A stretch of 64,000 bases of DNA from Saccharum officinarum (lineage: Eukaryota > Streptophyta > Magnoliopsida > Poales > Poaceae), in the NCBI GenBank assembly GCA_020631735.1, contig CM036223.1, positions 5,184,191-5,248,190 on the forward strand. The letters run 5' to 3'. Shown in pieces: positions 22,126 through 32,920 of this stretch. Made by a program: the position numbers and the translations under genes. The notes beneath the pieces were generated by a model that saw only the letters and a list, made by a program, of their open reading frames with translations, was not told the DNA's origin and did not search any database. Each line of letters begins with the position of its first letter. Position 1 is the first letter of the stretch.

Positions 22126-23166
22126 TCTCTACTACTTATTGTCCGGTCACCATGCAACTGGGGCCATCAGTTTCATCATCAGGCAAGCCGGAAGAGCCAT
22201 GTACCCCATCAGGTAATGCCACAGGTTGTGGATGTTAGATTTTGACATGCAAAGGCTAAAGCGCCTCCTGTCCAGCAAAAGCTATGTTTGTGTTTAGGTT
22301 TGTGTTGAATTTTTTTGGCCATGTAGATTTTTCTTTCCCGTTGTCTGAACAAGTTTCTGCGGTCTGACTTCTTTGTAGGTGCTGATTGCAGCTTTGAGTT
22401 TCATCCTTTATAAATTGTTTCGATCAGAGATAAGGAACAGACTGGGTCATGTTCACTAGGTTTTCGATCTGAGTGTTGAACGACGACCAAGAACCGGCAT
22501 CTTGTAGGTGCCTGATAGCAAATTGCTGAAGGTTAAAGATAAGAACACTAAACGGGAAAGAGCTCAAAACCCTTGCAAAAAGAGAAGAGAAAGGGCAGCA
22601 GCTTGCAGTCACTGATGTCCTGAAAAACGCGGATGTATAAGATTGAAGCACAAATCAATGTTTTTGTGATGCGCTCTATATGGATGTAATTTGAATCGGC
22701 TATAGAGTGGTCACTATTATAAACAGCTATGAGGATGTCCCGGAGAACAACAAGATCAGCCTGCAGAAACCTCAGAGCTGATTAGCCTTTCATTGTTGAC
22801 ACAGCTGCAGGGAGCAAGGACTTTCAGTTTTACAAAGAGGCAATTGATATTGTAATATATATTTTCTATAAGAAAACATGACTACAACGTAAGATGATAT
22901 AATGTCTGCATGTAGACACATGAAGTTAGTCATTCTTTTTATTCAATAAATCTGACAAGCTGGTAGTACAATGATAAATCTATAGGACTAGGATGTGAGC
23001 ATGTACTGGTTGTTGTGGAAACATAGTTTGCCTCAACCCATATGTTCAAACTACTGTCTCACGCGCAAAATCGAAGTATCATGATGATTTTGATTTCGGC
23101 TTGGCTACAAAATTTTTTTATGTAATTCTCTGTCGTTCCCGTTGCAACGCATGAGCATTCAGCTAG
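22126..23166 (+). mobile_element. Non-autonomous Helitron, 1.04 kb
   Basis: The 5' end A|TCTCTACTACTTATTGTCC and the 3' end CCCGTTGCAACGCATGAGCA, then TTCAG and CTAG before T, match grass Helitron termini, and insertion is between A and T. A coding-like piece near 22555-22640 (GKELKTLAKREEKGQQLAVT..., stop) may be a captured exon of an unidentified gene. No Rep/helicase gene is present. Confidence 0.65.
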
Positions 23167-23693
23167 TGTAAATAAAGTATTTATACATGCCCAAGGCCAA
23201 GGGGCAGTTGCCTTGTCAGAATTGTTCACCAAATTAATTAATCTTCAGGGGTTTTGGATTCACGCCATCGCAATTTTTTAAATTTAGAGATATACCATTA
23301 CAATTCGTCTATTTTAAGAACTACCATTTATAATTCGTTCCTCTAATGTTCCTGCCATTTTCTATGCCTCTGACGTACATGGCCCACTGTCAGACATGTA
23401 TGTGCATACAGAAATACTATGGACGCGTACAAGCGCACAACACGGAGGCGGAGCGGCCTGCGCGTGAGGCACCGACGGCGACTCGAAGAGGGAGATTTTT
23501 CGAATTTCCATAATCTTAACAGAAACAACGGAGACGTAGATTTTCCGGAATTTCGGGAGGAGTAGAGAACAGGAAAGCGGGCCGTTGCTGGGCCTAATCG
23601 TTACGGCCTCTTTCCAAGAAATGGGCCCGTTACTCCTGCCGCGGCCCTCTTCTATCCAGACGCTTCTTTACTCGTCGAACTCCGGAAACCCTA

Positions 23694-23966
23694 CCCCTTG
23701 TTTAGATCGCCGACTCGGGGGTGGTCGAATCTGCACGGTGCCACCCCTGAGCACTGTAGCACTTTTGTTTTTTATATAAAAAAATGTCCAAAAATTGATT
23801 AATTAGACTCAAAATGTTCATCTCACAAAGTCTAACAAAAGTGTGCAATTAGTTTATGATTTCATCTACATTTAGTACTCTATACATTTGCCGGCATTTT
23901 GATGTGATGGAAAATCTCTTTTTTGCATAGTAGAATTTGGGGTGAATTCTGAATCTAAACAAGACC
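23694..23966. mobile_element. MITE in the leader of the I29 gene
   Basis: The element begins CCCCTTGTTTAGATC and ends GAATCTAAACAAGA, with the core TTGATTAATTAGACTCAAAA related to the MITE at 8450. It lies about 90 bp upstream of the ATG of the I29 gene. The words CCCTA just outside both ends may be the target duplication. Confidence 0.7.
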
Positions 23967-24057
23967 CTAATCAGACTCTTTTTGTATCGAAGGAGAGGAC
24001 GCCGCCGCCGACACTGTTGGCAACCATCCATCCAGATCTATCCTCTCGTCGTTGGCC

Positions 24058-25586
24058 ATGGCATCGAAAGCCCTCCTGCTGTTCACCCGAGCCGCCCGCT
24101 CAGCTGCGGCGGCCACGTATCGCGTCGCCAGCTTGGCTGAGCGGAGGGCGCTCTCTCCGGGTCCGGAGGCGGTGGCGGCGGCGGTGGCGGCCGCATCTGA
24201 TGGTCCTCGCTTAAGTGGAGGTCGTTCCGCCGCCGCCGGACCTACCCACGGCACGGCTGCACCTCCCCGCGCCATGGACGCACCTAGCCCCCGAACCGGC
24301 AGCTGGGTTGCCTCCGCCGCTCCATCATCAAAAGGTAAATCCGATATCTCTCCCTCTTCAGATGGCGTCTATATCAGCGTACGGAATTTGGCATCTCTCT
24401 TCTGGTGGCGAATTGCCCATCTCTCCCGAACCGAAGAAACTGACTATAGTTTTTTTTAGTATTTTTATCGTCGTTCAGCAATTCCAGACGATCTAACATT
24501 TTCTACATGTGAGAATACACTGATTCATTTTATTAAACACCTTTGTTCATTCATGATAAATTCGGAGGACAACATTTGTTTTAGGTAACTTCGGGGAGGA
24601 TCAAAGCGATCCTCACCTGCATTTCATTCCACAGATGCCGGTGAACCGGTTGGTGGAAGGGGGCAAGCCCCAAATCCAAAACAAATTGTTTACAGCTGTT
24701 GAGAAGATAGGAACAATTACATGATAAAGGAATTCCTCCAATTCAAAAGCTAGGGAAGCGTTTCTTGGGATTCGACAGGCCCAAGAGCTGACTGAATCTC
24801 TGCAAGCTAGGGAGGACAACATATTAGGACTGTTTCCTTTTTTTTTGTCTCTTGAACTTGCTCTCTTGTATGCTTCCTGTGCTCCCTGTTGCTTTTAATA
24901 TATATATTCCTCCCGTAGTCCTGTTCTTTAAAAAAACATATTAGGACTGTTTTGGGTGTTCTACCTGCGAATTAAATTGCATTCGACACAATACTCCCCC
25001 CTCACCTTTTTTTTCCCTTTTTTTTGTTTATATAGATTTGTCCAAGCCAGGTGATAGGGTGGAGTTTGTGCCAAAGGAGGAGGACGTTGAGTCAGATGAA
25101 GCCCTGCGGGACCTGTATGAGCGCTGGTGTAAGGCTTTTAACCAGAAGCGTGAGCCTCATGAGATGGCTCGCCGGTTCAACAAGTTCAAGAACAGGGTGC
25201 TGCATATTCACAGTATGAACAAGGCTAATCAGTCATGCAAGGTGGGACTAACCAAGTTCTCTGATGGAAAGCTAGCGGAGATGCGTGCCAATCGTGATCC
25301 GCATGATTGTCTGCTTGCAGAGAAGTTTCCAAATTCATGTCTTCTTGGGAAAGGTGATGGCAAATTTCTGAAGGAAGTCTTTGCTGATTTTGATGTGGTT
25401 AACGGAAAACTCTTTGTGTACTTTCCTTTGGAGAAGGGGACACGCATCGCAGATAAGAAGGAAATATCTACTGAGTATGAAGTTGTTTCTGGCAGATTGT
25501 TTGTTGCAGATCTACCTGAGGGGCGTGAGCTGTTAGTCCCAAATGATGAGTTCATCATGCGCCGCTGGATCCCATACCTCCCCTGA
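24058..25586 (+). CDS. I29 propeptide-domain protein without protease domain
   Basis: Two exons, 24058-24334 and 25036-25586, join in phase (AAAG|GTAAAT donor, TATAG acceptor) into 275 codons. The ATG at 24058 has a good context (GGCCATGGC). Residues 1-35 are Ala/Arg-rich without acidic residues, like a mitochondrial or plastid presequence. Residues about 115-170 match the cathepsin propeptide inhibitor domain (I29). The ERFNIN pattern spans E135 to N154 (E135, R139, F143, I150, N154), with R146 where the second-last Asn-type position is expected. The GxNxFxD motif reads G163-L-T-K-F-S-D169. No papain catalytic domain follows; the protein ends ...MRRWIPYLP. Such stand-alone propeptides are thought to inhibit papain-type proteases. 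The target and location are inferred. Confidence 0.8.
24335..25035. other. Intron of the I29 gene, with a possible retroposon tail
   Basis: The intron is 701 bp. From about 24588 it contains CGGGGAGGATCAAAGCGATC and later a T-rich tail before TTTTAATATATATATTCCTC, which looks like the 3' end of a LINE or SINE. I could not fix boundaries or find a target duplication. Confidence 0.3.
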
Positions 25587-26049
25587 ATACCTATTTAGGT
25601 GTACGGTGGCTATCCTTGTGTGCACCTTTACCAAGTAGTTGTCCCTCTGCTATCCTTTTGCCCAATAATGCATATGTAGTAGTGCTTTTGCAAGGCATGC
25701 ATCTATGTAAGAAATCATGCTTCTGTGTAAGTTATGCATATGCAAACTATGCTTCTGTATAAGATATTAAGTTTGCCGAAGGAGTTATAATACTTCATCC
25801 AGATTCACCCACATGTGCTAACTGGTTAGAGTTTTTTTTTCTCCCTACCACCGATGTGCTCAGAAATCGTGGGGCACCGTGTTTCCACGCCATCGTTGAT
25901 CCAGCGAGTCATGATTGTGTGGGGATCAGCTTTTGTGTGTAATGGAGAACTTTCAATGATTTCTGAAGATAAAGATTTCAACCAAATTGCAGTGCCTTAT
26001 CTATATCTTTGTATTTATTATGGATGCACTGCATAGATCTATTCGTGAG
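25587..26049. other. 3' flank of the I29 gene
   Basis: AT-rich sequence with an AATAAT word near 25664 that could act as a poly(A) signal. No other gene is seen before copy C begins. Confidence 0.4.
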
Positions 26050-27899
26050 GTTTGCAGATCAACTTGTTTTCCTAATTTACGATTTTTCCATGATTTATTA
26101 TGCAATTTTAAAGTTTCAGCTAATTTATTTGGAAAAAGATGTATATATAATCAAAGGTGGACTGCGGGTTGATTTGAGGAAAATCTGAGGAGTTTTTTGC
26201 AAAAAATACTGAGAGTGTCTCTAGAGTGCGGGTTGATTTTCGATAAAGAGAAGTTTTTTTTGCAAAAAACCCGGAGCCCATCCGATCTGGACTGCGGGTT
26301 GATTTCACAATAATCTGAGGTGGTTTTTGAAAAATATACTGAGAGGGCCTGTGGAGCGCGGGTTGATTTTCGAAAAACAGAAGTGCTTTTTTCCAAAATA
26401 ACCATAGCTCGTCCGGGCCGTCCGCGCGCCCGATCGGACGGACGCAAAAAAACGGACGACGTGGCCACTCTCTCCGGCTCTCTTTTGGAGACAGGATTCA
26501 TTGTAAAGAGATGTGCATTGTACCGTTCATAGCGCCACGTGTTTCTCTCAGCATAAAAAAGGGGCCTGAGTAGTTAACTTTTGTTGCCTATCATTTCAAA
26601 ACCAGGCGGATGGACCAGGGTATCCTACTGTCCATCTTCGGGCTATCCTCAGTGTGGTTGTTCGAAAATTCTATAGAACAGCGGCGTCTATTGTCACTAG
26701 GCCGACAGCAGATGGAGGCTTCCGAACATGTATCAGAGGAGGCGATACCTCCCGCGAGTATATCGCTACCAAGAACCTGTTCGAGGCGGAGGCAATTGCC
26801 ATCTGCCGATACGTCAGATCAGCATAGCGTGTGCTTGGTTATAGTGTGGTTGATCAAAACTACCCCATTCTTGCTAAGCTGGTATCTGAGCTCAATAAAT
26901 ACAATGAGCAGATGGCTGAGCTGCGCACTTGTGTTGACAAAGCCGTAGGGATGGTGCAGAATGCACCTGGAAGGATCGGGGATGCACGCAAAATGCTTAC
27001 ATTGCAGGCCCCTGGTGAAAATACAGAGGGCCTACTTGGTTCAGTTACTGAGCTGCTTACATGCATGCAGGCACATTGGAAGGTTGTTGATCAGGCGTTT
27101 GCAGTTTTCAAACATGCTGAGGTATGTAAGAGACCAGTTTATCCTTTATCCAGACGCGCATGTGTAGATAACGGGCTAATACCATGTGCACCTGGCCTAC
27201 CAGGAAATGTACAATTCTATCAGATTGGAGACAAGGTATGCAAAATCGTCTGTAGTGCCCTTGGTGAACAGGTTCGTTCTCTTTTCTATCCCATATCACA
27301 GTAGTTATTTCTATGCACTTTCCATTAAAATTAGCATCCGCCCCAAATCCGCAGTATTTCGGGTATCCGAACCCGCAAAACCGTGGGCGAAAAACAAGCA
27401 CCAAACCCGAAAACCGGAGAACCGAAAACCGCGGATACCCGAACCGAACCCGATCCGCTGACATCCTTACACCCTCGCCCCACACACGCGGAGCTGCCCC
27501 CACTCCCTGCCTCCCTCCAGCTCCAATCCCCTCTAGATCCGGCGCTGCCTCCATCCACCCCGGCAGGCGTCCTCTGGCTCCGCCCCGCCACCGCCGACGC
27601 CGCAGCCGCACCCCGTCAAGCTGCCGCCCATCCCGGTACGCCGTCGATCCACCCTTGCCCCACCCCGCGTTGATTTGTGCGTCACCGACCATCCACCCGA
27701 TGTTTTCCCTGCGCCTCCGGCATCATCCAGATGACGAGATCCCTCCCCTCATTGACCTCCCCGAACCCTAGGGCTATAGCAAACCTCGCCACCTCCACCT
27801 TCGTCTTCCTTGCGACACGGCAGTTGCGGACCACGACCCTGCAGAAGATGAGCACATCACGCATGGGAACTTGGTGTGGTCCTCCACCTTCCTCGCAAT
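26050..27899 (+). repeat. Duplicated block, copy C (about 1.85 kb)
   Basis: Nearly identical to copy B along its whole length, from GGTTTGCAGATCAACTTG to CCTCGCAATG. It has the longer, probably original form at the two sites where B has short deletions. It starts within the 3' flank of the I29 gene. The same direct orientation as B places the I29 gene, a MITE and a Helitron between two direct repeats about 6.7 kb apart. Confidence 0.92.
26645..27121 (+). pseudogene. Captured exons, copy C
   Basis: The same two open stretches as in copy B, including the exon 26831-27121 that ends at the GTATGT donor. The following exon is again missing, replaced by the unrelated CCGGAAAACC-rich part from about 27327. 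The conserved truncation shows B and C derive from one chimeric ancestor and were not formed independently. Confidence 0.45.
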
Positions 27900-28272
27900 G
27901 TGACAGGAACATAACAAAAAGCAATGTGATTTATTAGGGTTCAGATTTCTGGTTGCCTTGCACCTTCTTTTGCTGAAACAAAAAAAGGTGGAACAGTCGA
28001 TTATGGTTCAGATTTGCATCACTTTTCGTTTTCGCCAAAATAAAATGGTGGAACAGTCCCTACCCTCGTCACGACGGACGAAGCGGCGGCCTGCTCTCTC
28101 CCTCGTCGTGGAACCACCGGCTGCAGGCTGCAGCCACCTGCCACCCAACTCTTCCTAGTTCCTAGCAGGTGGCTCCCGCTGCTTGTGCCTTCTTCCACCT
28201 CGTGCATGGCACAGCCGAGCTGTTCTGCTTGCATCTCGGACTCTTGGTGTAAGGAAGGCTACAAGCAAGACA
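27900..28272. other. No gene recognised
   Basis: A mixed-composition stretch with short open frames on both strands; none has a recognisable family or splice support. Confidence 0.4.
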
Positions 28273-28616
28273 AAGGTTGTGTTTAGTTTACGGGGTGAAA
28301 ATTTTTGGGTGTCACATCAGATGTATCGGAAGGACGTCGGGAGAGGTTTTCGGATACTAATAAAAAAACAAATTACAGAACCCGTCAGGAAACTGCGAGA
28401 CGAATCTAATGATACTAATTAATCCGTCATTAGCACATGTTGGTCACTGTAGCACTTAAGGCTTTTCATGGACTAATTAGGCTTAAAAAATTCGTTTCGT
28501 GATTTCCCCGAGAACTGTGCAATTAGTTTTTTTTGTCTACGTTTAGTACTCCATGCATATATCCAAACATGTCCTTTACTGTAGAAGGCAAAATTTTTTG
28601 GGAACTAAACATGCCC
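28273..28616. mobile_element. MITE with GTTGTGTTTAGTTT-type ends
   Basis: It begins GGTTGTGTTTAGTTTAC and ends GGGAACTAAACATGCCC, with internal CATGGACTAATTAGGCTTAA shared with the MITE at 8450. It is non-coding. The ends are less well matched than in typical MITEs, so it is an older or variant family member. Confidence 0.7.
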
Positions 28617-28662
28617 AAAATCAAATGGAAACAACAGTTCTTGGTTTAAAGTTTTGGTAGTA

Positions 28663-28692
28663 TTAGCAAACATGTCCATGCGTTGCAGCGGG
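28663..28692 (-). mobile_element. Helitron 3' terminus, minus strand
   Basis: The minus strand reads CCCGCTGCAACGCATGGACA, then TGTTTG, CTAA and T. This is like the 3' end at 23166 and has a permitted CTRR terminus. The stem-loop is imperfect. No matching 5' end was found to the right; from here to 29656 no gene is recognised. Confidence 0.45.
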
Positions 28693-30384
28693 AGAAAAAA
28701 CTACACGTTCATATGAAACAACAATGTAAACAGTACATATCTATGTATGCTTAATTCTTCTTACAAAATTTCAAATCTACGTGATAACCATGACATTCAT
28801 AATATAAGCTCGAGACATAATAGTCAACTTAGATATAAGAAGTAAAACTCATATAAGAAGCAAAACTCATAATATAAGTCATTTGTGGACATAATCCTTG
28901 CTCCGTTACCGGGTCCGTCATCAGCTCCAGCGTGATCGGGGCACTGCAATGGCTCTAGGTTGACCCCCGCCGCGCACCTTGGCGGGAGCCTATTTGACAT
29001 CGCGGCAGTGGTGGATCCAGAATGAAAATGACTATTAAATATTATGTTTGCAATTAATTTAGTCAAGAAAACAAAAGGCACATATTTTTGTCAAAATATC
29101 TTGATATTTTTTTAGCTTGAAACGGCAGGTGTTCTGCCTTTGCATTAAGTAGAGGTGAAAAAGAACAGGTACAACAGGTTTACATGCTGGTTATACATTC
29201 CCATCCAATTGAAAGGTAGAAGCTAAAAAGATTTGAAAAAAACAGCACTGCAATTGCAAGCTGAAACTGTTGCTATGTTACAAAAATATCTAGATATATA
29301 AACCATATATTTTTGTCAAAATATCCAGATATAATAAACCATCCTTACTTAGGACATAACATGGCTAACAGAAAAAAATGTGCAATGTTCTAAGTAGCTG
29401 TATTTGTCAGCATCAGATTCTCTAGTCCATTTTTTTTGTTTCACTGGAATCATTGAATTTCCATAGCTACAACGAACACCATAACACTATTACATCTCAC
29501 GTGGTTTGATTGAAGATCTATAAAAACCGGTAGAGAATTAACAACAGGCTGACGTATTGAAAGCACCGTTGAATACAGAAACATATCAGTGAAAAAATAA
29601 ATCATAGGAACTGCATGCAGCGGTGTCTATGGACCTTGCAGGCGAGCCGACAACTTAGGGTCCCTTTGGTTGGGCTTTCCAACCTGCTTTCGCTTTTGCA
29701 AAAGCCAAAAACCAACCAAAGAGCCCAAAAGCCACATGTGCTTTTGACCAAAAGCAGCTTTCACTGTAGTACAATTTCAAAAGCACCTCCCCCTGCTTTC
29801 ACTGGCTTTTGGATGGACAACTTTGAGAAAATTACCCACTGCCACTGGTTATGAAAAGGAAAAAAACGGTTTGCTTGCTTCTATTCCTCCCTTCCCCATC
29901 CACCTGATGCCTCCGTGACCGCGAGTCCGCGCGTATGGCCGTGACCGCCAGCTAGGGTTCCTTCGCCGCCACCCCTGCCCGAGGCATCCTCCGCCCGGCC
30001 GTCGCCCCACCGGACCTGCCTGATGCTGGCCGCATCTCCGCCCGACGCCGGCGCCTTCCCTGTTTGGTCGCTTGCTCTGCACGGCGCCTGGACGTCCGCC
30101 CCAACGAGCTGTAGCACCGACCGCCCGCCGCAGCCAGCACCGGCCCCCAGCGTGGCCGCCAGCCCCAGCCAAGGGCGCCCCAGGTCGCCCTGCTCCTCCA
30201 CGGACTCGTCCCCTGCCGGCGACGAACCTGCAAGGTATGTCTGATCCCCTCTGCCTTTGTTGGAATGTGATGGATACATGAGTAATCTGCAAAATAGATG
30301 TATGATTAGTAGTGGTTGTGTGATGTATGGTAAACTTGCTGCGTTCCCTGTAAATTGATTGAATTTTTTTTGTTTGGTTCAAGT

Positions 30385-31348
30385 ATGGGTGACAAGGCAG
30401 ATTGGAGTGATGGTTTTTTGACGAATTTGTTTGATGCCTGCAAAGAAGAAATAGAAGCTGGCAATAGGCCGATGGGAATTTTCACTGCTACCGGTTGGAA
30501 GAACGTTGTTTCCAAGTTTGCAGATAAATCCGGTGATAGGCGAACAAAAAAACAATTGAAGAACAAGATATATATCTTGAAGAAGGATTATACAGTGTTT
30601 ATGGAGTTCAAGAATTGTGCCACTAGGCTTGGATGGGATGTGGAGAAAAAAACTGTTGACTGCCCGAAGGAATGGTGGGATGAACACCTTGCTGTAAGTA
30701 CTGTACTGCCATTGTAAAAGTTAGTTTTTTCAATTGTTTGTTTTGCTGTGCCTTGCTAATCCTGATATTTTACTTTCAGAGATGTAACAATCCTGAGAAA
30801 AGAATCAAATGCAGTCATATGAAGTTTCGAAAGCATGGACCAAAGTTTCTTGAAGATATGCATATCATTTTTGGCAAGGCACATGTTGATGGGTCTACTG
30901 CAGCCTGTCCTGGAGATATATCCTCCGATGATACAAGTGATGAGGATGTGGCTGAGGTACCAAAACCTACAACATAGAAGGAAAAGACAGTGAACCAAGG
31001 CAAAAGGAAACACAAGGCTGTTGAAGAGAAGGAAGAGAAGAGCCCATTCTTTCTATGTACAAGAACACTTGTTTGAAGATAGAAAGTGCAGCCGAGAGGA
31101 TCTCCACAAGTGTTGAAGCATCATCTGCTCCTACAATCAACGAAATTCCTACCATTGCAGAGGCTGTGAAGATGGTGAAAGAATGTGGTGTGGAAGAAGG
31201 AATTGCTCTAATGTACACGGCTTGGTCCACACTTGCTAATCCTGAATTTAGAGAGTTCTTTGGCTCTCTAGAAACGAATAAAGGAAGGCTCGATTTGATT
31301 CAGAGGGAGCATGAGATGGAAAAGAACAAGAAGGAAGGCTCAAATTGA
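30385..31348 (+). pseudogene. Harbinger ORF1, Myb/SANT-like DNA-binding protein, broken
   Basis: Exon 1 (30385-30693) encodes MGDKADWSDGFLTNLFDACK... with the WSDGF...GNRPMG...GWKNVV...KKQLKNKIYILKKDY...GWDVEKKTVDCPKEWWDEH pattern of the plant Myb/SANT-like domain. It ends at a GTAAGT donor. Exon 2 starts at 30780 (KCSHMKFRKHGPKFLEDMH). An in-frame TAG at 30975-30977 and a one-base frameshift near 31050 break it. The C-terminal part (KNTCLKIESAAERISTSVEA... to KKEGSN) is still readable to 31348. In this superfamily ORF1 helps the transposase bind the ends and enter the nucleus. This copy cannot make the full protein. Confidence 0.85.
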
Positions 31349-32689
31349 TTCAGAGATAGCTAGTAATTTGTTTCCATGTTTGTTTGTCATTTGTGAGAAC
31401 GTTTTCCATCGTTAAACCAAAATAAGTTGTACCTGTCATGACTTGCTATCTGTGTGCTTGAATATTATTATTTATTTATTATTGTGATCTGTGTGCTTGT
31501 CATCTATTTATCTATTATTTGGGTGTTATCAGTTGCTAGTAAAATATTATTTATCCATTATTGTGTTATGTAGATGGATCATAAATTGGAAGCTATAGCC
31601 AAAGAAGGCCACAAGGGACAACTGTTGCTTGCTGAACTTGCACAACATGCTGCTGTTATTGGAGAAATGGCCAACTCGTATACTGAAAGGTATTTGCGCA
31701 AGAGTGGATATAGGGAAACACTAGAAACTGGCATTCAATGGGTCATGAGGTGTATGTCATGGCCGAGGTATTTTTATAAGATGTTTCAGATGAGCCATGA
31801 GGTTTTCGAGGTACTTCATGACTTGCTAGTATCTACCTATAGATTGACGTCAAGTAACAAGGTTTCATCTACTGAGTCTTTGGCTATGTTCTTGTGGATC
31901 GTCGGAGGCCCGCAATCATTTTCACGAGCTGAAAACCGTTTCACATGATCACTTTGGACAGTTCACACCAAGTTTCATGAAGTGTTGAAGTGTTTGTGCA
32001 AGTTAGCTAAGGACAATATCAAGCCGAGAGATCCAACTTTTTCTATGGAGCATGAAAGGGTGAGAGAGGACCGTTTTTGGCCATACTTCAAAGGAGCAAT
32101 TGGAGCAATAGATGGTTCACATGTTCCAATGATAGTGCCAGTGGACGAAGTGGTTAACCACACAAACCGTTGTGGATATACATCTCAGAATGTGCTAGCT
32201 ATCTGTGGCTTTGACATGAGGTTTACATTTGTGGTTACCGGTTGGCCGGGTTCTGCACATGACACGCGCATCCTCAATCATGCATCGGCAAATTTTCCTT
32301 CATTTCCTGTGCCTCCTAAAGGTAATAATGGTTTCCTGTATTATGTTAGCGATAGTTGTATTATTATGTACCTTACTAACTTTGTTTTGTAGGAAAATAT
32401 TATCTTGTGGATTCGGGTTATCCAAATCGAACCGGGTATCTTGCACCTTTCAAAGGAAGCACCTACCATATACCAGAATTTTGGAATCGTTCAGGGCCTC
32501 CTCAAGGAAAGTATGAGGTGTTCAATTACTTACATTCATCCCTTCGTAATGTCATTGAAAGGTCTTTTGGAGTCTTGAAGCAAAAGTGGTGTATTTTGAA
32601 GGGCATGCCAAGTTTCCATCCTCGTAGTCAGAAGCATATCATTACGGCTTGTCTTGCTTTGCATAATTTTATCCGTGCACTACACCATA

Positions 32690-32920
32690 GCCCTAGTATA
32701 GCGACGGCCTGTCGGTCGGTATAGGTCGATATAGCGATGCTTTGTCGGTCGGTATAGATCTATGCCGACACTTACTTGCTGCCGCTGAAAGTGGCGTCGC
32801 TATAGCCTATGCCGACCGACATGTGTTTAGCGACCGACTGTCTGACGCCTTAGGGGCTATATATACCGACACATAGTTTGAGGCTATAAAGACTTTTAGC
32901 AACCAACAATCCAACGCGAA
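32690..32920. repeat. CACTA subterminal repeats, left
   Basis: Repeats of the type GTCGGTCGGTATAG and CCGACCGAC, with GTCGCTATAGC between. The right-hand set is at about 37205-37400. These are the expected transposase-binding arrays. Confidence 0.85.

Noticed and set aside
19348..27899. Blocks B and C as LTRs of one element
   Set aside because: They lack TG...CA ends, a primer site and a polypurine tract, and the DNA between them holds a cellular gene.
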